Positions 22,311 to 34,793 of a stretch of DNA of 64,000 nt are shown here, piece by piece. The notes under the pieces were generated by a model. The model ran no database searches and was not told the DNA's origin. It saw only the letters and a list, made by a program, of their open reading frames with translations. Numbering within the stretch: the first letter of the stretch is position 1; every line of letters begins with the position of its first letter. The position numbers and the translations under genes were made by a program. Source of the stretch: Antitrichia curtipendula (taxonomy: Eukaryota; Streptophyta; Bryopsida; Hypnales; Leucodontaceae); assembly GCA_951230915.1 (NCBI GenBank), contig OX579635.1, forward strand, positions 29,760,001 through 29,824,000, given 5' to 3'.

Positions 22311-25300
22311 TTAAGGATTGGCAATTTGTTTGGTTCAAGTCTTTTCAAAATGAATAGTTGTCTTTTGGTTTTAGATATAGGTCCAATAATTGGATTTTTC
22401 TCGCTCTTACTTTCTCGGTTTCTTTTGGAATCAAGTTGTCTTTCATTTTTTTTTAGAATTTGTAGTGATTACTTGTCTCCTCTATAATTTTTGTACTTAA
22501 GCTTTCAACTTTTCTCCAAGTGGGAATACCACAATCAATTTGAAAATGTGTCTTTACTACTACTTTCTACTTTCCAATTCAATATTAATTGCACCACAAC
22601 TTGGCTTGATTTTTTTCATGTAAATACTCAAAATTTGATCAACTAGTTTGAATTTGGCATTCTTAGCAACACAACTGAACTTTGCATAAAATCAACAATG
22701 ACATATTTGCAAGTTCTTTGTACCAACTGTAGATTGACTTGGTAACCAAATCGGAATTAAACTAAGCTTAATAGTTTAAAGTTTGTTCCAAGGGAGGTCA
22801 ATTAAATAGGTTTGCTTCTACAACGACCAAAGAACAACCAAATAGAATACTAGAACACCAAAGAAGGGCATGCTTCCAACTATTATCAATTTAATTCCTC
22901 ACAATTTCTCAAATAATTACTAATTTCATTAATCACTCCATACTTAAAGCCACTAGAGTTAGATGGCTCCCAAATTGTTTGATCTTAATATTTAATTGGA
23001 ATCCTTTGTCTTTCTTCCAAATTGGAGTGCAGCGGCTGGTACAGTCTCACTACGACACTTGAATTTCTAAATTGGGCCGATCGCTTCTTGCTTTTGTCTC
23101 CTTCACAGGGAACCATGTTTTTTGCTTCACCAACTTGGAACCACCATTTCTCTCAATGTTTTCCACTATTTATAGTTAATATTCTTCCTATCACTTTTCA
23201 CAGACTTCCTTGCATACCCTCAGTAAACTCCCAAATTAGAAGACAGCACGTGCTTACATGCTCAACTTGAAATACAAATCTTGACATCATTCAGACTTTA
23301 AGTAAAATCCAAATTGTACTGCTATAAACTAAAGACGCCATACATACCAACTTGAAAATAATTCAGACCGCAATCAGACATCATGCATTTTAATTCGGAC
23401 ATTTCTCATGATTTATTCCAGAGACACACAAAACTTTGAACACAACCATGCATCACACAACACACCAATTCAAGATAGAAGATTTTATATTAATGCTCTG
23501 AATTGGTAATTAAAATCACCATTACACATTGACAACCTTAAGCACTCTTATTCTCCGATTTGGCCTTTAAAACTTAATCACATTTCTTTCTTCCATCACA
23601 TACGGCCTTTTGTACTCATATTTAACTTCCTTGATTGATTCCCTATATTCTCCGATTTGGATTTAAAATTCTACAATTCTACTATCCTTCAAATCTTGAA
23701 TTCATCTTCATCATTCAGTTATCTTCTTCAGATTGGAAATTGCTTCTTCTTCAATTTGGCAACCTTTCTCCATCTTCGCACAACAATTCATTCCACCCGT
23801 ACGATGATTCACTCAACACACACTTTCAATTTCCTTCTTACATATTCCGATTTGGATCACCCTCGTGATATTGCAAATCACTAAATTAATCATCAGCCCG
23901 ACCTGGACACACGCACCCATTCAAACACATCAAACTACCTGGATCACCCTTGTGATACTGCAGGCACACTCATGGTTCTCACAACCAGACTCCTCATTCT
24001 ACGTACATACACACTAAATAGAAAACACACACCACACGAGTAAACACAGCCAACTAGCTGGGACACACACTGCACAATCAAAATCAGCGGGTGCCAAACA
24101 AAACGAAGAACACAGCCTAGTAGGAGAATTCAAGCTGGCGGTTACCAATTTGGAAGAAAAACAGTTCTACAACCTCTCGCAATTAACTGCCGACTTGGAA
24201 ACCTGTCACCAATTTGGACATCCCAACTTGGCCAAACAACTACCCGCTAGGCAGTCACTACCAATCTCCACAAAGTTCCAACTTGGAATCCAGATCCCAA
24301 ACACAAAATCAAAACCCAAAACTGAACCCCCCAACTTGGTAAACTCGACTACAAAACAACCAAATTGGGATGAAAACTAACATTTAAATTTAAAAAAACT
24401 CTGATTTGGAACTCAAATATGTAGCAAAAAGGCAAAATAAACAACTAGAAAGTTAATCTACACCAACTCAAGAACAACCTTCTTCACTTCAATATCATAT
24501 ACGCTATAATATAGATATTCTTTCAACTAGGATTTCAACTACAACTTCACACACACACACTCAAAAGCACACATTTGTTTGATTTACCTTGCATACTCAA
24601 GCTCAATCAATTAGGGATTGTCTAAAAGACAACATTCGTATAGCTTAGACTACTTGGCTCAATTTATACATCATACAACAATTATCAAATTACATGCACT
24701 CTAACCTTTCATATATTCTATCATTCCATATTTACATTTTATTTGTCATAGCTCATTTTTTGAAAATTGCTTTAGTAACACATTTATATAGATAGAATTA
24801 TATACTTAATAATTTCAAATTGGTTATGACATACAAACCACACATGCACACTTGCATAAATTCAACACATCAGAATTCAACTTAGGACACACACACGGTT
24901 TTCAACCACTTACAAGAATTAACACTTTTTCTCTTGGATACAAAGAATTCTCACCTTGTGCACAATTTTCTTATTACATTTATCACATTTGGACAATCAT
25001 GACATTTTTCAATAGTACTTCATGCAACCACATGATTTTTCAACTCAAGGCTTGGCAAGGACATTCAAACTATCTCCAACTTAGGTACAATATTTTGATT
25101 TGGAAATGAATAAATAAGCATGGCTACAATAATATTGTAAACTATGATTGAGGTTCATAGCTTAAAATTAATCAATTTGACAGTCATTTCACAAACTAAA
25201 CACCCAAATTGGTAACACACATAAATAAAGATTTTCAATTTGAATTTATAGTTTTGATCTTCTAACTTTGCACTATATAACTCAACACATGGACATTCAT

Positions 25301-25810
25301 GTTACAAAGAAATCAATTAGACACATAAAATTGCATCATATTAAATTCAATGGTGAACACATCACTAGTTTACAATTTTTGAAGTATGTTCAACAAGTAG
25401 ATCAAATGCTCATAACATTCCACACACACTTAAAACTTATACCTTCCCACTTATTCCATCTCACACCCCATCTCATAATTCAAAAAAAATAAATATACAC
25501 CCAACTCAAACCAGAATGCCTTCTTGATTTCCTCGCAATGGGTGCGTGGATAATCAACAACACTAAATCAAATAGGAACCTGACGGCAATTGTGTTCCCC
25601 AAACTTAATTGGCCAATTGCAACACAAGATAACTACCAAATTGAAATTGAAATTGAAACAACCAACTTGCTTTTAACAGGAACACACATTCAACCAATTT
25701 GCCCTAGCCACCACATTCACTTCCTACTTGGCAACTATTCACCCACTAAACTCAAAAACAAACTAAATCACCAAATTAAATACCATTTTGATCAACTAGA
25801 CCACTAGTTT
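22311..25810 (+). other. Gene-free A/C-rich region dense in CCAA-n-TTGG motifs
   Basis: From about 22970 to 25790 the + strand is strongly A/C-biased and carries dozens of variants of CCAANTTGG, such as CCAACTTGG (24223, 24280, 24333), CCAATTTGG (24145, 24210) and GATTTGG. Several plus-strand frames (for example 24150-24380) stay open because T-poor sequence lacks stops. Their products are low-complexity (Asn, Gln, Pro, Thr, Leu) and I do not believe them. I see no LTR, TIR or PBS pattern that classifies the segment. Confidence 0.45.
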
Positions 25811-26239
25811 GAGACAAACTTTACAACACTTGTCTATGTTTTTATGTACTTTGTATTAGCTAGTGATTGGCTTTAGACTTCGTGAATTTGACAAATAGTG
25901 AAGGATTGATTTTATAATTTATATTCTATCGATTAGATTCCGTATTCTATAACAAAATTCTTTGTGAACAACCTTTTCTACTATACTATAATGAAAATGA
26001 CAATCTCATTAGGGTTGTTACTTTTTGAAATGACATTTTGGCCTAGCTACCTAGGAATTTTAAAATTAGCAAATTTGAGATGTTTGGTTAAAATTGTTGT
26101 CTTGTAGAATTGAATAATGTATTTTTGAAAGATATAAAAATTAAAAATTATACATCTACATATTACAGAAAAGAAAGAATTTTGAATGCTAGTAATAATT
26201 ATGGAAGTCAAATTTATTACCGGTACCTTCATCAATCTA
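25811..26239. other. Intergenic, nothing recognised
   Basis: AT-rich, no coding frame and no repeat partner identified. Confidence 0.5.
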
Positions 26240-27125
26240 AAGAGAGTTCATTAAATCAACTTTAAGAAAATAAATTAATAATTAAAGAGCTTGAAGAAGC
26301 ACATTGTATATATTCTCAGTATAGTAACTAAGAAAAAATATGAGAATTGGTGCAAAGGATATGATCATATACAACATTTGAAGAAATACTTTGATGAATC
26401 CAATAAGGAGAACAAAATTTTGATACAAGAACTTCATGAGTTTGGAGTCAAGGTTGATGCATATGATGAACAACAAGCCAAGTTGTCCAAGGAAAATGAT
26501 TCTTCATGTGCTTTGATGGAGGTTATTAAACAAGAAAGTGGGTATTTTTGTGCTAAAGTTAAATGCTTCAAGAGCATTATATAGACTACAAAGGACAAAA
26601 AGCACAAAGTTGAGGTTGACACAATCAAGAATGAGTTGTCTAATGTGTTGAAGGACTTCACTATTGTATCAAGATACACAAAGAAAACTGTTGCCTCTAA
26701 TACAATATGAAAACAAAAGATTCATATGCTTGAAGCAAAAATACAAATGCAACACAAAGAACAAATTATGCTTGGGGAACAAATCATTGCATTAACACAA
26801 GAAAGAGGGTCTCTTAATGAGCAACAAGCTAAATATGAGAAGGAGAATGCCTTTTTGGTATAAAAAAATGTATTCTTAAAAGAACAATGTAAGACACTTC
26901 TAATATAGCTAATATCAAATCTAAAGGTGAAAACATTGTATTTAATATTGAGTTAGCAAAAAATTGAATGTTTAACTTCCATAGAAGTGTTTGCAAGTCA
27001 AAGTCATTGAAATTGGAAAAAACAAAGATATTTTGAAAGATCAACAAGCCATATTACTTGAAGAAATCAATGCATTTTTCAAGAAACTAAAGTTATTAAG
27101 GAAGATTGCTATTATGTTAGCATAG
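26240..27125 (+). pseudogene. Broken coiled-coil protein gene fragment
   Basis: Joined across several stops, this + strand region reads as a charged, heptad-rich protein. The motif [ND]EQQAK-x-x-KEN recurs: YDEQQAKLSKEN (near 26462), LNEQQAKYEKEN (near 26815), and a weaker KDQQAILLEEIN near 27040. The longest open piece is 26291-26584 (98 codons). At least five in-frame stops and a frameshift near 26290 show it is dead. The roughly 300-bp spacing of the motif suggests an internally repeated coiled coil. Family unknown; it may be a fragment captured by a transposon. Confidence 0.4.
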
Positions 27126-28515
27126 AAGTGTGAGCCCATGAGCTTAGAATACTATACACTTATGTTATAGGTGTATATACTATAGAAACCATCTTTAATT
27201 ATAGGGTATATATTACAAATATCCATATGTGAGCTCTCAATTTGTCACTTGGGACTCGTAGAATTATTTCTTTGGAAATTTGCAATTTAAAGTTAAGAAA
27301 AGTATACAAAAAGCCATAAAAGACTGTAAAACCAAAATAGGGTTGTGACATACCCATTATATTATTTGGTCTAAATTTGTGTTTAGACTTAGATTCCTAC
27401 CAAACTTGGCCCCAAAATAGGGTAGAAAAAATGAAACGGTTAGATTTGGAGGATTTGAGTCACATAGCCTCAAAAGGGCTAAATCCCACCATGAATGTGA
27501 CAATTCATGGCTAAGTCGGTCCGAGGGATCCACAATGAGGCCACTAGGTTGGGTCCTAGGGTTAGATTTTAGAATTCCCCGTCAGATCCACGAATTCCCC
27601 AAACCCCGATTGTTAGCATGCAGGAACCACTGATGCAAGACCGGGCTTGTGGAGGAATCTATAGCCCAAGGATGGTGTTCTGGGATAAATCCCATGCCAG
27701 GAGTCCAACGACAAAATTGATTTGCCAAGATTCTTCTATCTACAAAAGATTCCCGCACCGTCACTAATTCAAGGAGATGGCCAGTTTCATCTCCACTAAC
27801 CAATCATGCCAGGTACGGAAATTCACCTACACGTCTTTCATGCGACTCCCTGAGAGGTCACGTGAAAATTCCCGTCATCTTCTGACTTGCAGAAGAACCT
27901 TTTTCCGGGTGATCAATCCTTCTAACCTCCAACGGGAATTTCATAGAAATAACCCAGGTTACAATAAAATCTCACTAAAAATTACACTAGCTTGTTTTAT
28001 GTTAATAATGCGCTCTGTGAAGTTTCACAACATTCTAATAGCGACAAGTACCCAAACCGGCGAGATTCCTTAGAAATTAAGCACGTGGCGGGGCCCCCGC
28101 CATGTTGACCGGCATCCCGGGACCATACGATGGTGAAACGAAGTCAACCAAGAGTCCTTTCCAACTCTCTCGCACCTACCGGAGACTTTGGGCTATTCAC
28201 ATTTCTCAAAATAGGAGACCCCCAAGATCTAGAATTTTACCACAATTTGATTTTAAAACTAAATTAGCCTACGATGGGTTTTTGGCCTCGGTATGGGGGG
28301 TAAGGAGCTCCTGGACGAAACACTGCAATCTGGAGCCAATGATGCAATCCGTTTGACGATTGGAGTTAATCTCCAAAGTTAGGAGGTTAGTCCAGTGTAG
28401 ATGGTAGAAGTAGTTTTTTAGGGATTAGGATGAAAATCTTTGAGGATGAGGATGAAAATTCAAGTTGATAAGGTTACCTTAGAACTCTAGAGGGAGGGGT
28501 GGGTCCTTGAAAACC

Positions 28516-28522
28516 TATTTAA
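28516..28522 (+). promoter_or_regulatory. TATA-like box of L-A
   Basis: CCTATTTAAGGTCCCC precedes TTTTTCTCTCTAGAACACC. The same block stands at the same place in L-B (50040-50046, minus) and, as CCTATATAAGGAC, in L-G (40270-40275, minus). Conservation in three copies supports a Pol II core promoter. The start site itself is inferred. Confidence 0.5.
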
Positions 28523-29454
28523 GGTCCCCATTTTTCTCTCTAGAACACCCCCAATTCTTGTTTTGGGTCCGTGAGTCTAAGTTATTTTGGATATTTTGGA
28601 ATTTGAAGCTAAAAACCTCTACGGTGTTTTTGGAGCACTCTTGGCTCTTTTTGTTGTTGTTTTTCAAGCTTTGAAGGTCCTTGGGGGTCCTTCTATCTTG
28701 CCTTGTGTACTCGTGTGTTTTCTCTTGTGTTTCGTATATACTCTTATGAACTAACCCTTGTGTCTTGAAGGCCTTTTGTATTTGCTACTAATCCTAAAGC
28801 CACCCCCTTTAGTGCCTTGGCGTATGCCGCCATTGGGGGCCTTTAGAGTGTGAGTCATTTTCTTTACTTTGTTATACTAACTCACGTGTGTTCTCTTAAG
28901 TCAAGTGGTTTACCTTTGTCTAACATCCCTCTCGTTGTGTGGTCCCCCGCTATTGACGGCGAAGCTTTGGCTTTATCATGTGCATTCTCTATGTGTTTTT
29001 TTCCTTTGTGTAACCCTCGCTTGGCTACGTCACTACGTGTACCCCCCTCGGGAACGGCAACGCTTTGACTATAGAATCTAGAAAAGTTTGGCAATTTTTA
29101 TAGTTACCCTCGGAACGGCGAAGCTTTGATTCTAGGGTCTAGAAAAGTTTGGCATTTTTTACAAAATTCCAACCATCCTTCTACCTTAGTGTCCAAATAT
29201 CCACGTGGGGATATTATCGTTAGTGTCCGGATATCCAAGAGTTTCCAAAAATAGTTGAATCAATATAACCTTTTGTTGGTGAGAGTACTGGAAACCCGTA
29301 ATACCTCCTAATCTAATTATAAGTTTCCCCCCCTTTTTTTTTCCTTAGCCTAAACTACCCCAGTTCAAGTCCTTTAGTTTCAACAAAAGAAGGCCAGATC
29401 AAGACGAGACAACCAGAAATCTAATCAAAAGGGGTCGAGAGTTGGGCTAAAAAA

Positions 29455-29600
29455 AAAAGGGTCCGGACTGGCCTGATCAAAAGGGGTTGGGACTGAGCTA
29501 ATCAAGGGGTCGGGACTGGGCTGGTCAAGGAGGTCGGGACTGGGCCGGTCAAGGGGGTCGGAGCTTGGTGGGGCTGGGGCTAGGGAGAACTGGGTGTCCA
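29455..29600 (+). repeat. G-rich minisatellite in L-A
   Basis: About five imperfect units built on GGGGTCGGGACTGGGCTGGTC (21-24 bp). The matching place in L-B (48880-49135) carries a C-rich array with a different unit, built on TGGTTACCCGACTCCCCTTGC. Confidence 0.7.
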
Positions 29601-30255
29601 GGGGCTGGGGAGAATTCGGTGGTCCAAGGGCTTGGGGAGACTTGGTGGTCTAGGGACTTGGGAGAACCGGTTACAAAGAAAAATCAGATTCTACAAGAAA
29701 ATAAAAGACTACTTGAAGTTAGAGTCTAGGTGGGGAGTTGGACTTGTTTTTAAAACAAAAAATCGACAAGGTAACTATTGAGAGAAGAAAAGAAGAGAAA
29801 ATGGGATCCAATCTTGGCTAAAGCTCCACGTAGGATAATCATTCGTCCAAACACTTGCAAAACCACTCAAAGATAGAAGAAGAAGGAAGGGAGAAGATGG
29901 CTATATGGGCAACTTAGGTGAGAGAGACGATAAATAGTGACCTAGGTTTGGCTAAGTAGGCATTAGGAGGAAAATCTCAAGAATTCGTAGTGACCATTAG
30001 AAGGCGGATTAGGATGACACAAAGACAAGGTCGTGTAAGAGGATAAGAGGGACATTAAAACTTCTTTGGGGTTTGAATCTATAGTTGTAAGACGTCCATA
30101 AAAGCTTAGGTAGAATAGTACTAGTGTAAAAAGAGAGGAAGGGAAAGAGAAGGAAGGAGGAAGGGAGAGAAGAAGTTTAGATCGCACGGGTGTACTAATT
30201 TTCTAAAAATAAGCGATGAGCTTGGGAAAAATTCAACCAAGACCAAAAGACCACC

Positions 30256-30330
30256 ATGGAGCATGAGGAGGTGTACGCGGACATGGACGAACTTATTTCC
30301 GACACCGGCAGTGAAGAGGTGAATTTTTGA
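30256..30330 (+). CDS. Conserved 24-codon reading frame of L-A
   Basis: The start lies in CCACCATGG, a strong initiation context. The product begins MEHEEVYADMDELISDTGSE and stops after 24 codons. Copies B (48180-48254, minus) and G (38251-38325, minus) have an ATG at the same place and also stop after exactly 24 codons. In A and B the segment ISDTGS-x-EV is identical except at one acidic position. All three carry GAG|GT(G/A)A at codon 21, which could be a splice donor (GAG|GTGAGT in B). It may be a first coding exon or an upstream ORF of the L transcript. I recognise no protein family. Confidence 0.4.
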   Translation: MEHEEVYADMDELISDTGSEEVNF

Positions 30331-30619
30331 ATTAATCCTTGGTGTTTTTCCCTAATTAGTGTTGATTTCTTTAGTTAGCCTTTTACGCGCAATTAGCAAG
30401 CCGTGATTAAGTGCAAGTAAGAGTTAGATCCGGAAGTTGCTAGATTAGGAGTAGAGGTTTCCGAAAACATACTACACTTAGAATTTGGCTTCAAGTCGAT
30501 CGTGTTAGGATAAGTTAAAGAGTAGGGGGTAAACAGAGGAATTGAATTAAAACTTCATCCCAAAGGAACCATGGACGGAAATTAGGGATTTAGGTTAGAA
30601 GGAGAATCTAGGATTTAAA

Positions 30620-31100
30620 CTAGGAATTAATTAGAAGTTAAAAAATCTAGAGTTAATTTAGGAGCAAAAATCTAGAGTCAATTTAGGAGTAAAAATCTAG
30701 AGTTAATTTAGGAGTAAAAATCTAGAATTAATCTAGGAGTAAAAATCTAAAGTTAATCTAGGAGTCAAATTCTCAAGCAAAATCTTAGAGTAGATTAGAA
30801 AGTAAAGACTTAGAGTTAAAAGTCAAAAGTTAGAATTAAATTTAGAGGTTAATTTTTAGAGTCAATTGAGAAGCAAAAATTAGAGTAAAAGTTAAATTAT
30901 AGAGTTAATTCTAGAAGTAGAAATCAAGGTTAAAAGTCAAAAGATAGAGTTAAACTCCGAGGGTAAATTCTAGAGTTAATTTAGGAGTAAAAAAAAACGA
31001 GAATAAAAGTCAAAACATAGAGTCAAAATTGGAAGTAAGAATTAGAGTTAGCACTCGGGAGTAAAAATCTAGAGTTACCTTTAGAGGTTGGAAATTAGAG
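30620..31100 (+). repeat. 25-bp minisatellite in L-A
   Basis: The unit AAAAATCTAGAGTTAATTTA + GGAGT repeats with little change from 30620 to 30770, then more loosely to about 31100. The inverse array is in L-B at about 47800-48090. Confidence 0.8.
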
Positions 31101-31523
31101 TAAAAGTTGAGCTTTAGGGTTAGTCTGTAGAAGTAGAAGTTCCAAGTAAAGTGTCAAAACACAAAAGATAGTCTTAGAGGTTCATGGAAGGAACATAAGG
31201 GTTCCCCTTTCACATAGTTAGGGACGTTAGAAATGACGCCAACTACCCAGTCAACCTTAGACATAGGATAGATAATTAGGAAGTTAGGATTTACTATCAC
31301 CCCTGGTCATTGCAATTAGCCTATTAGTTATCCATGCATTTCTAGTTAGTTTCGTTGCCATCCACGACACTTAGGAGACGTTAGCAAAAAAGATCCATTG
31401 CTTGGAAGGCACAGTGGACCGCGCTCACAGCACCCTCATATATTAAAAAGGTGGATAAAGGCATAGAATCTAGTCGGTGTTTGCTTGAATATCAAGGGTG
31501 GGTAATCCAACGCCCATACCATA

Positions 31524-32644
31524 TTATATGTGTTTATTACATACAATTTCTATAATGTCTGGTATTTATATTATGGATACCTATATTGTAGGCTCAATGC
31601 TCACAAACTCGAATTCTTGGGCTCACATACTAGCACCGTTGAATTGTTAAGAAGAAGAATATAACATTATATCAAGAAATTTTGATTTTGGAATGAAATA
31701 AACTTTTCACATGAGCTCCTTCATTGAAAAATGGACAATCTTTCATTTCTTCAAATATTGTATATCACTTCCAAAGTGGAAATAATCAAAATAGGACTAT
31801 AATTATAAAAGAATTGCTACTTGAAAAAATACAAGTAAGGTTGGGGGTGCAATTAATTCAGCCCAAAGGGGGGTGCAAATAATTTAGACTAAAAATAATT
31901 GATCTACAAACAACAATCTTTGACAATAAGCTCATTAAGTCTAATTAAATAGATTTCAGCAATGGAAGTTCAAGAGTTGAATTAATAAGAATCTTAATTT
32001 TGGCAAATTTATGAGTGATCATAGTCAATTAGTAAAGAAAAGGTCTATAATAACATGTATAAAATTAAGAGAGGAAATAAAAATTTGAAGTTTCAATGAA
32101 GTCAGAGCTAGCTAATTTGCTCAATCATATGGATAATAACAACTAATTTTCTCTAAGTCAAGTAAATTCAAGACTCCAAAACATGAACAAAACAAACTTA
32201 AAGAAATTCCAAAGAAAAGATGCAAATAAAATTGATTTTATTCCTTTTTGAATGACAATTTGAGTTGAAACTTGTAAAAATGTTTTTCCTAGTCTCTTTT
32301 CTAATCTAATTGACAAAGATAAGTTGCCACACTGACAAAGGAAAAATTAAAAATTAAAAAATGTGAAGATATCCTTTATTAAGTTGGACAAGTCTAATCA
32401 TTCAAGAAATCAAATTAATTTTGAAATTTTTGGATTATAGAAGTATATTAATCATCAATGAAGGAAATAGAGGGCAATTGAGTTTGAAAATTTATTAAAG
32501 CTTTTAAATATGGACAAGATTGCTAGAATATGATGATGACATTCAAAAAGTTCTAAAACAAATTGCTAAATGACAAGTTCATTAAGTGGATTGCCACTAA
32601 AAAAATGTTCCTAATATGATTGACAAGTGCGTTAATCAAGCTAA
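31524..32644. other. Intergenic, nothing recognised
   Basis: AT-rich. No coding frame, no clear repeat. Confidence 0.5.
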
Positions 32645-32793
32645 GTATGGGGCTATGTAGTCAACTAGAGTTTTGAAACTATGTCTAATTGTTGCTTATA
32701 GTGTGAAAGCATATACTTGTCAATCCATTTCCATTTGGTGGTTTTTGTTGAGTCAAATTGTCTTTGCAAGAGAATTTAGATGTAGAATATCAT
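32645..32793 (+). repeat. Dispersed repeat M, copy 2
   Basis: It matches 22140-22290 and is cut at its right by the terminus of L-G (TGTGGGTGC, 32794). Confidence 0.6.
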
Positions 32794-32815
32794 TGTGGGT
32801 GCTTTATCTTCATTC

Positions 32816-33767
32816 TTAACCCCTAAAGGTTTTTGACTATGTTTTCACAAAAAACGCTCCCAAACTGTCATTTCTAGTACAAGTACCAAATTTTGGAAAA
32901 AAATCATTTTTGGACACATGTAACCGTAGGATCTTGTAGTAAACTAGTTTGAGAAGATGTGTAAACAATTTCAGAAATTTCCACCGTATAGATTGCAAGA
33001 TATTAGCATTTGAAGTGATAAAAATCCTTTTTTTGTCCCTGCGAAAAACCGGGCAGCTGCACTTCACATGGTCACATTTGTATGAAAAAATGTCCAAAAT
33101 GGTGGTAACTCTTTAGATTCATTCTTCAAAGCAAGTTAGCTACATGCTTGAAAAATTTCAGATCATTTGGAATTGTACAACATATAGGAAAAAAATAGTA
33201 AGTAGAAAGAAATAGAAAATGATTCCAAACACTAAATTGTTAAGGATTTAATTATGGAATTAAAAAATGCCAATCCAAACGATTGTAATGTTGGAATAAA
33301 CAAGCTACACCTTGTGATTATATTTTTTTCCAAAAATATTGAAAATTGAGTTAAATAAAGGACTTCAAAGTTTATTTTAGAATAGAGATTCCATAACTAC
33401 CCACAAACTACCCACAACTAAAATTCCTCATAACTTTCATTTCATAAATCAAAGTGGAATGATTCAAAGCTTTCCTTGTGCACATAAATCTAGAGAACCA
33501 ATTTCAAATTTTTATTTCTCTAGAAAATGATTTTAAAGAAGTTTTTTTTGCTGCCCGGGCTGCCCGCCGAACAATGAAAACTACATATCATACCATAACT
33601 TTTTAACCATGTGGTCAAAAGTTATGAAAATTGTTGGGCCCTAAAGCTACTCCTTGGACAGATCTTTTATGAAAATTTCAAAGAAAAAAAATAAAAATTC
33701 CATTTGTGGTGAGCTGCCCCAAAATGCTATGTTGTCAAAAAACGGTGTTTGGTCCTTTAGGGGTTAA
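32816..33767 (+). mobile_element. TTAA-bounded element K7, nested in L-G
   Basis: The bounds are TTAACCCCTAAAGG and GGTCCTTTAGGGGTTAA. 952 bp, the longest intact member and the reference for K6 and K10. Inside are GTGAAGTGCAGCTGCCCGG-type and GCTGCCCGGGCTGCCCGCCG blocks, and the shared GATTGCAAGATATTAGCATT block. It sits 22 bp from the end of L-G, whose text continues on both sides of the TTAA. Confidence 0.75.
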
Positions 33768-34793
33768 GATGAAGTATACACAACCAGGTTCTACCTTTTG
33801 TCATAGCTGAGTTTTTTAGGGATGTCTAGCGAGTTGTCCAATTGTGCCTTCTATTCTTCCAAGCAATGGACACTTGTTGTTTTTCCTGCTTCTATTTTAT
33901 TTAAATGCAATTTCTAAACAAATCAATTATAAATTAGTAACAATTGCCAATTTTAGCTAAAGTAAGCCAAAATTAAAGACAAGTGAGAGTTAGTCGTGCA
34001 TAAAGGTTGAATGTTTTAAGTTGTAGGACTATTCATACCCTTTCCAAAATGACAAAGTTTTTTTCAACTTGGACTATATCCCTAAAAGTTATCAGCAGAT
34101 GAAGTTTAGTCTTTACACTAAACTATAAAACTTCATCCGTTGTTTACTACCTATTTTAATTCATGAAATGACTTTGGAAATTTTGAATTGGTTTTAAGTT
34201 TAATTCTACTTTCTAAATTTTGAAGTTGACTTGGTTTTTCCTAATATTAATGACTTTCATCCAAATTTATTCTAAACTAAGTCAAAATTTCATTCTAGGC
34301 TATCTCCTTTAATATTAATTTATTTAATAAATTAAATTAGTATTGAAAGCCTTAGAATATTTTCTAAATGATTCCACTCTAATCTTGTCTCTTGTTTTTT
34401 CTTCAAAGTTTTAGTTTAAATTTTGAATTGTTAACTACTACTTTTGACCTCTAGTTCTACTTATTACTTTTAGGAGCAAATTATTTTATCTTTAGTAACC
34501 TAAATTAAATTAAAAAAAGGTTAAACACTTACAATTTAAACTTTTCTAAAAAAAGTTATCTACAGACGAAGTTTGATCACTAATCAATACTTCAAACTTC
34601 ATCCACAAATTTTTTTTGACTTGAATTTCAAAAGTACTCTTTATCTTTGTTTTTGACTTTGGATTCTAATGTAGATTCTAAAATTCCTTTCATGATTCCT
34701 TTAAATGACTTTCTAAATTTTCATCCACTTTTACCACAATTTTTACCACTGTAATTATTGGAGTTTTTATCTATTTTGTAAGATATTATATAG

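Larger units (their letters stand above)
27228..31518 (+). mobile_element. L-family copy A: 4.3-kb solo-LTR-like element
   Basis: It starts TGTGAGCTCTCAATTTGTCA and ends ...AACGCCCATA. It is flanked on both sides by CCATA (27223-27227 and 31519-31523), a perfect 5-bp duplication. TG...(C/T)A ends with a 5-bp duplication are the mark of an LTR left after recombination. No gag or pol lies inside. In order it holds the 5' block, a TATA-like promoter (28516), GCGAAGCTTTG blocks (28960-29140), a G-rich minisatellite (29455-29600), a conserved 24-codon frame (30256) and a 25-bp minisatellite (30620-31100). The other copies are B, C, D, E and G. Confidence 0.7.

Noticed and set aside
24150..24380. 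76-codon plus-strand frame in the A/C-rich region as a gene
   Set aside because: Openness follows from low T content. The product is low-complexity, with no conserved motif.
29963..30187. Ser/Leu-rich minus-strand frame, also seen as 48320-48565 on the plus strand of L-B
   Set aside because: The pair is simply the same L-family pyrimidine-rich block in two copies. Length and start differ, and composition explains the openness.
30600..31100. A CRISPR-like array
   Set aside because: The units are contiguous minisatellite copies with no unique spacers, in a eukaryotic repeat.
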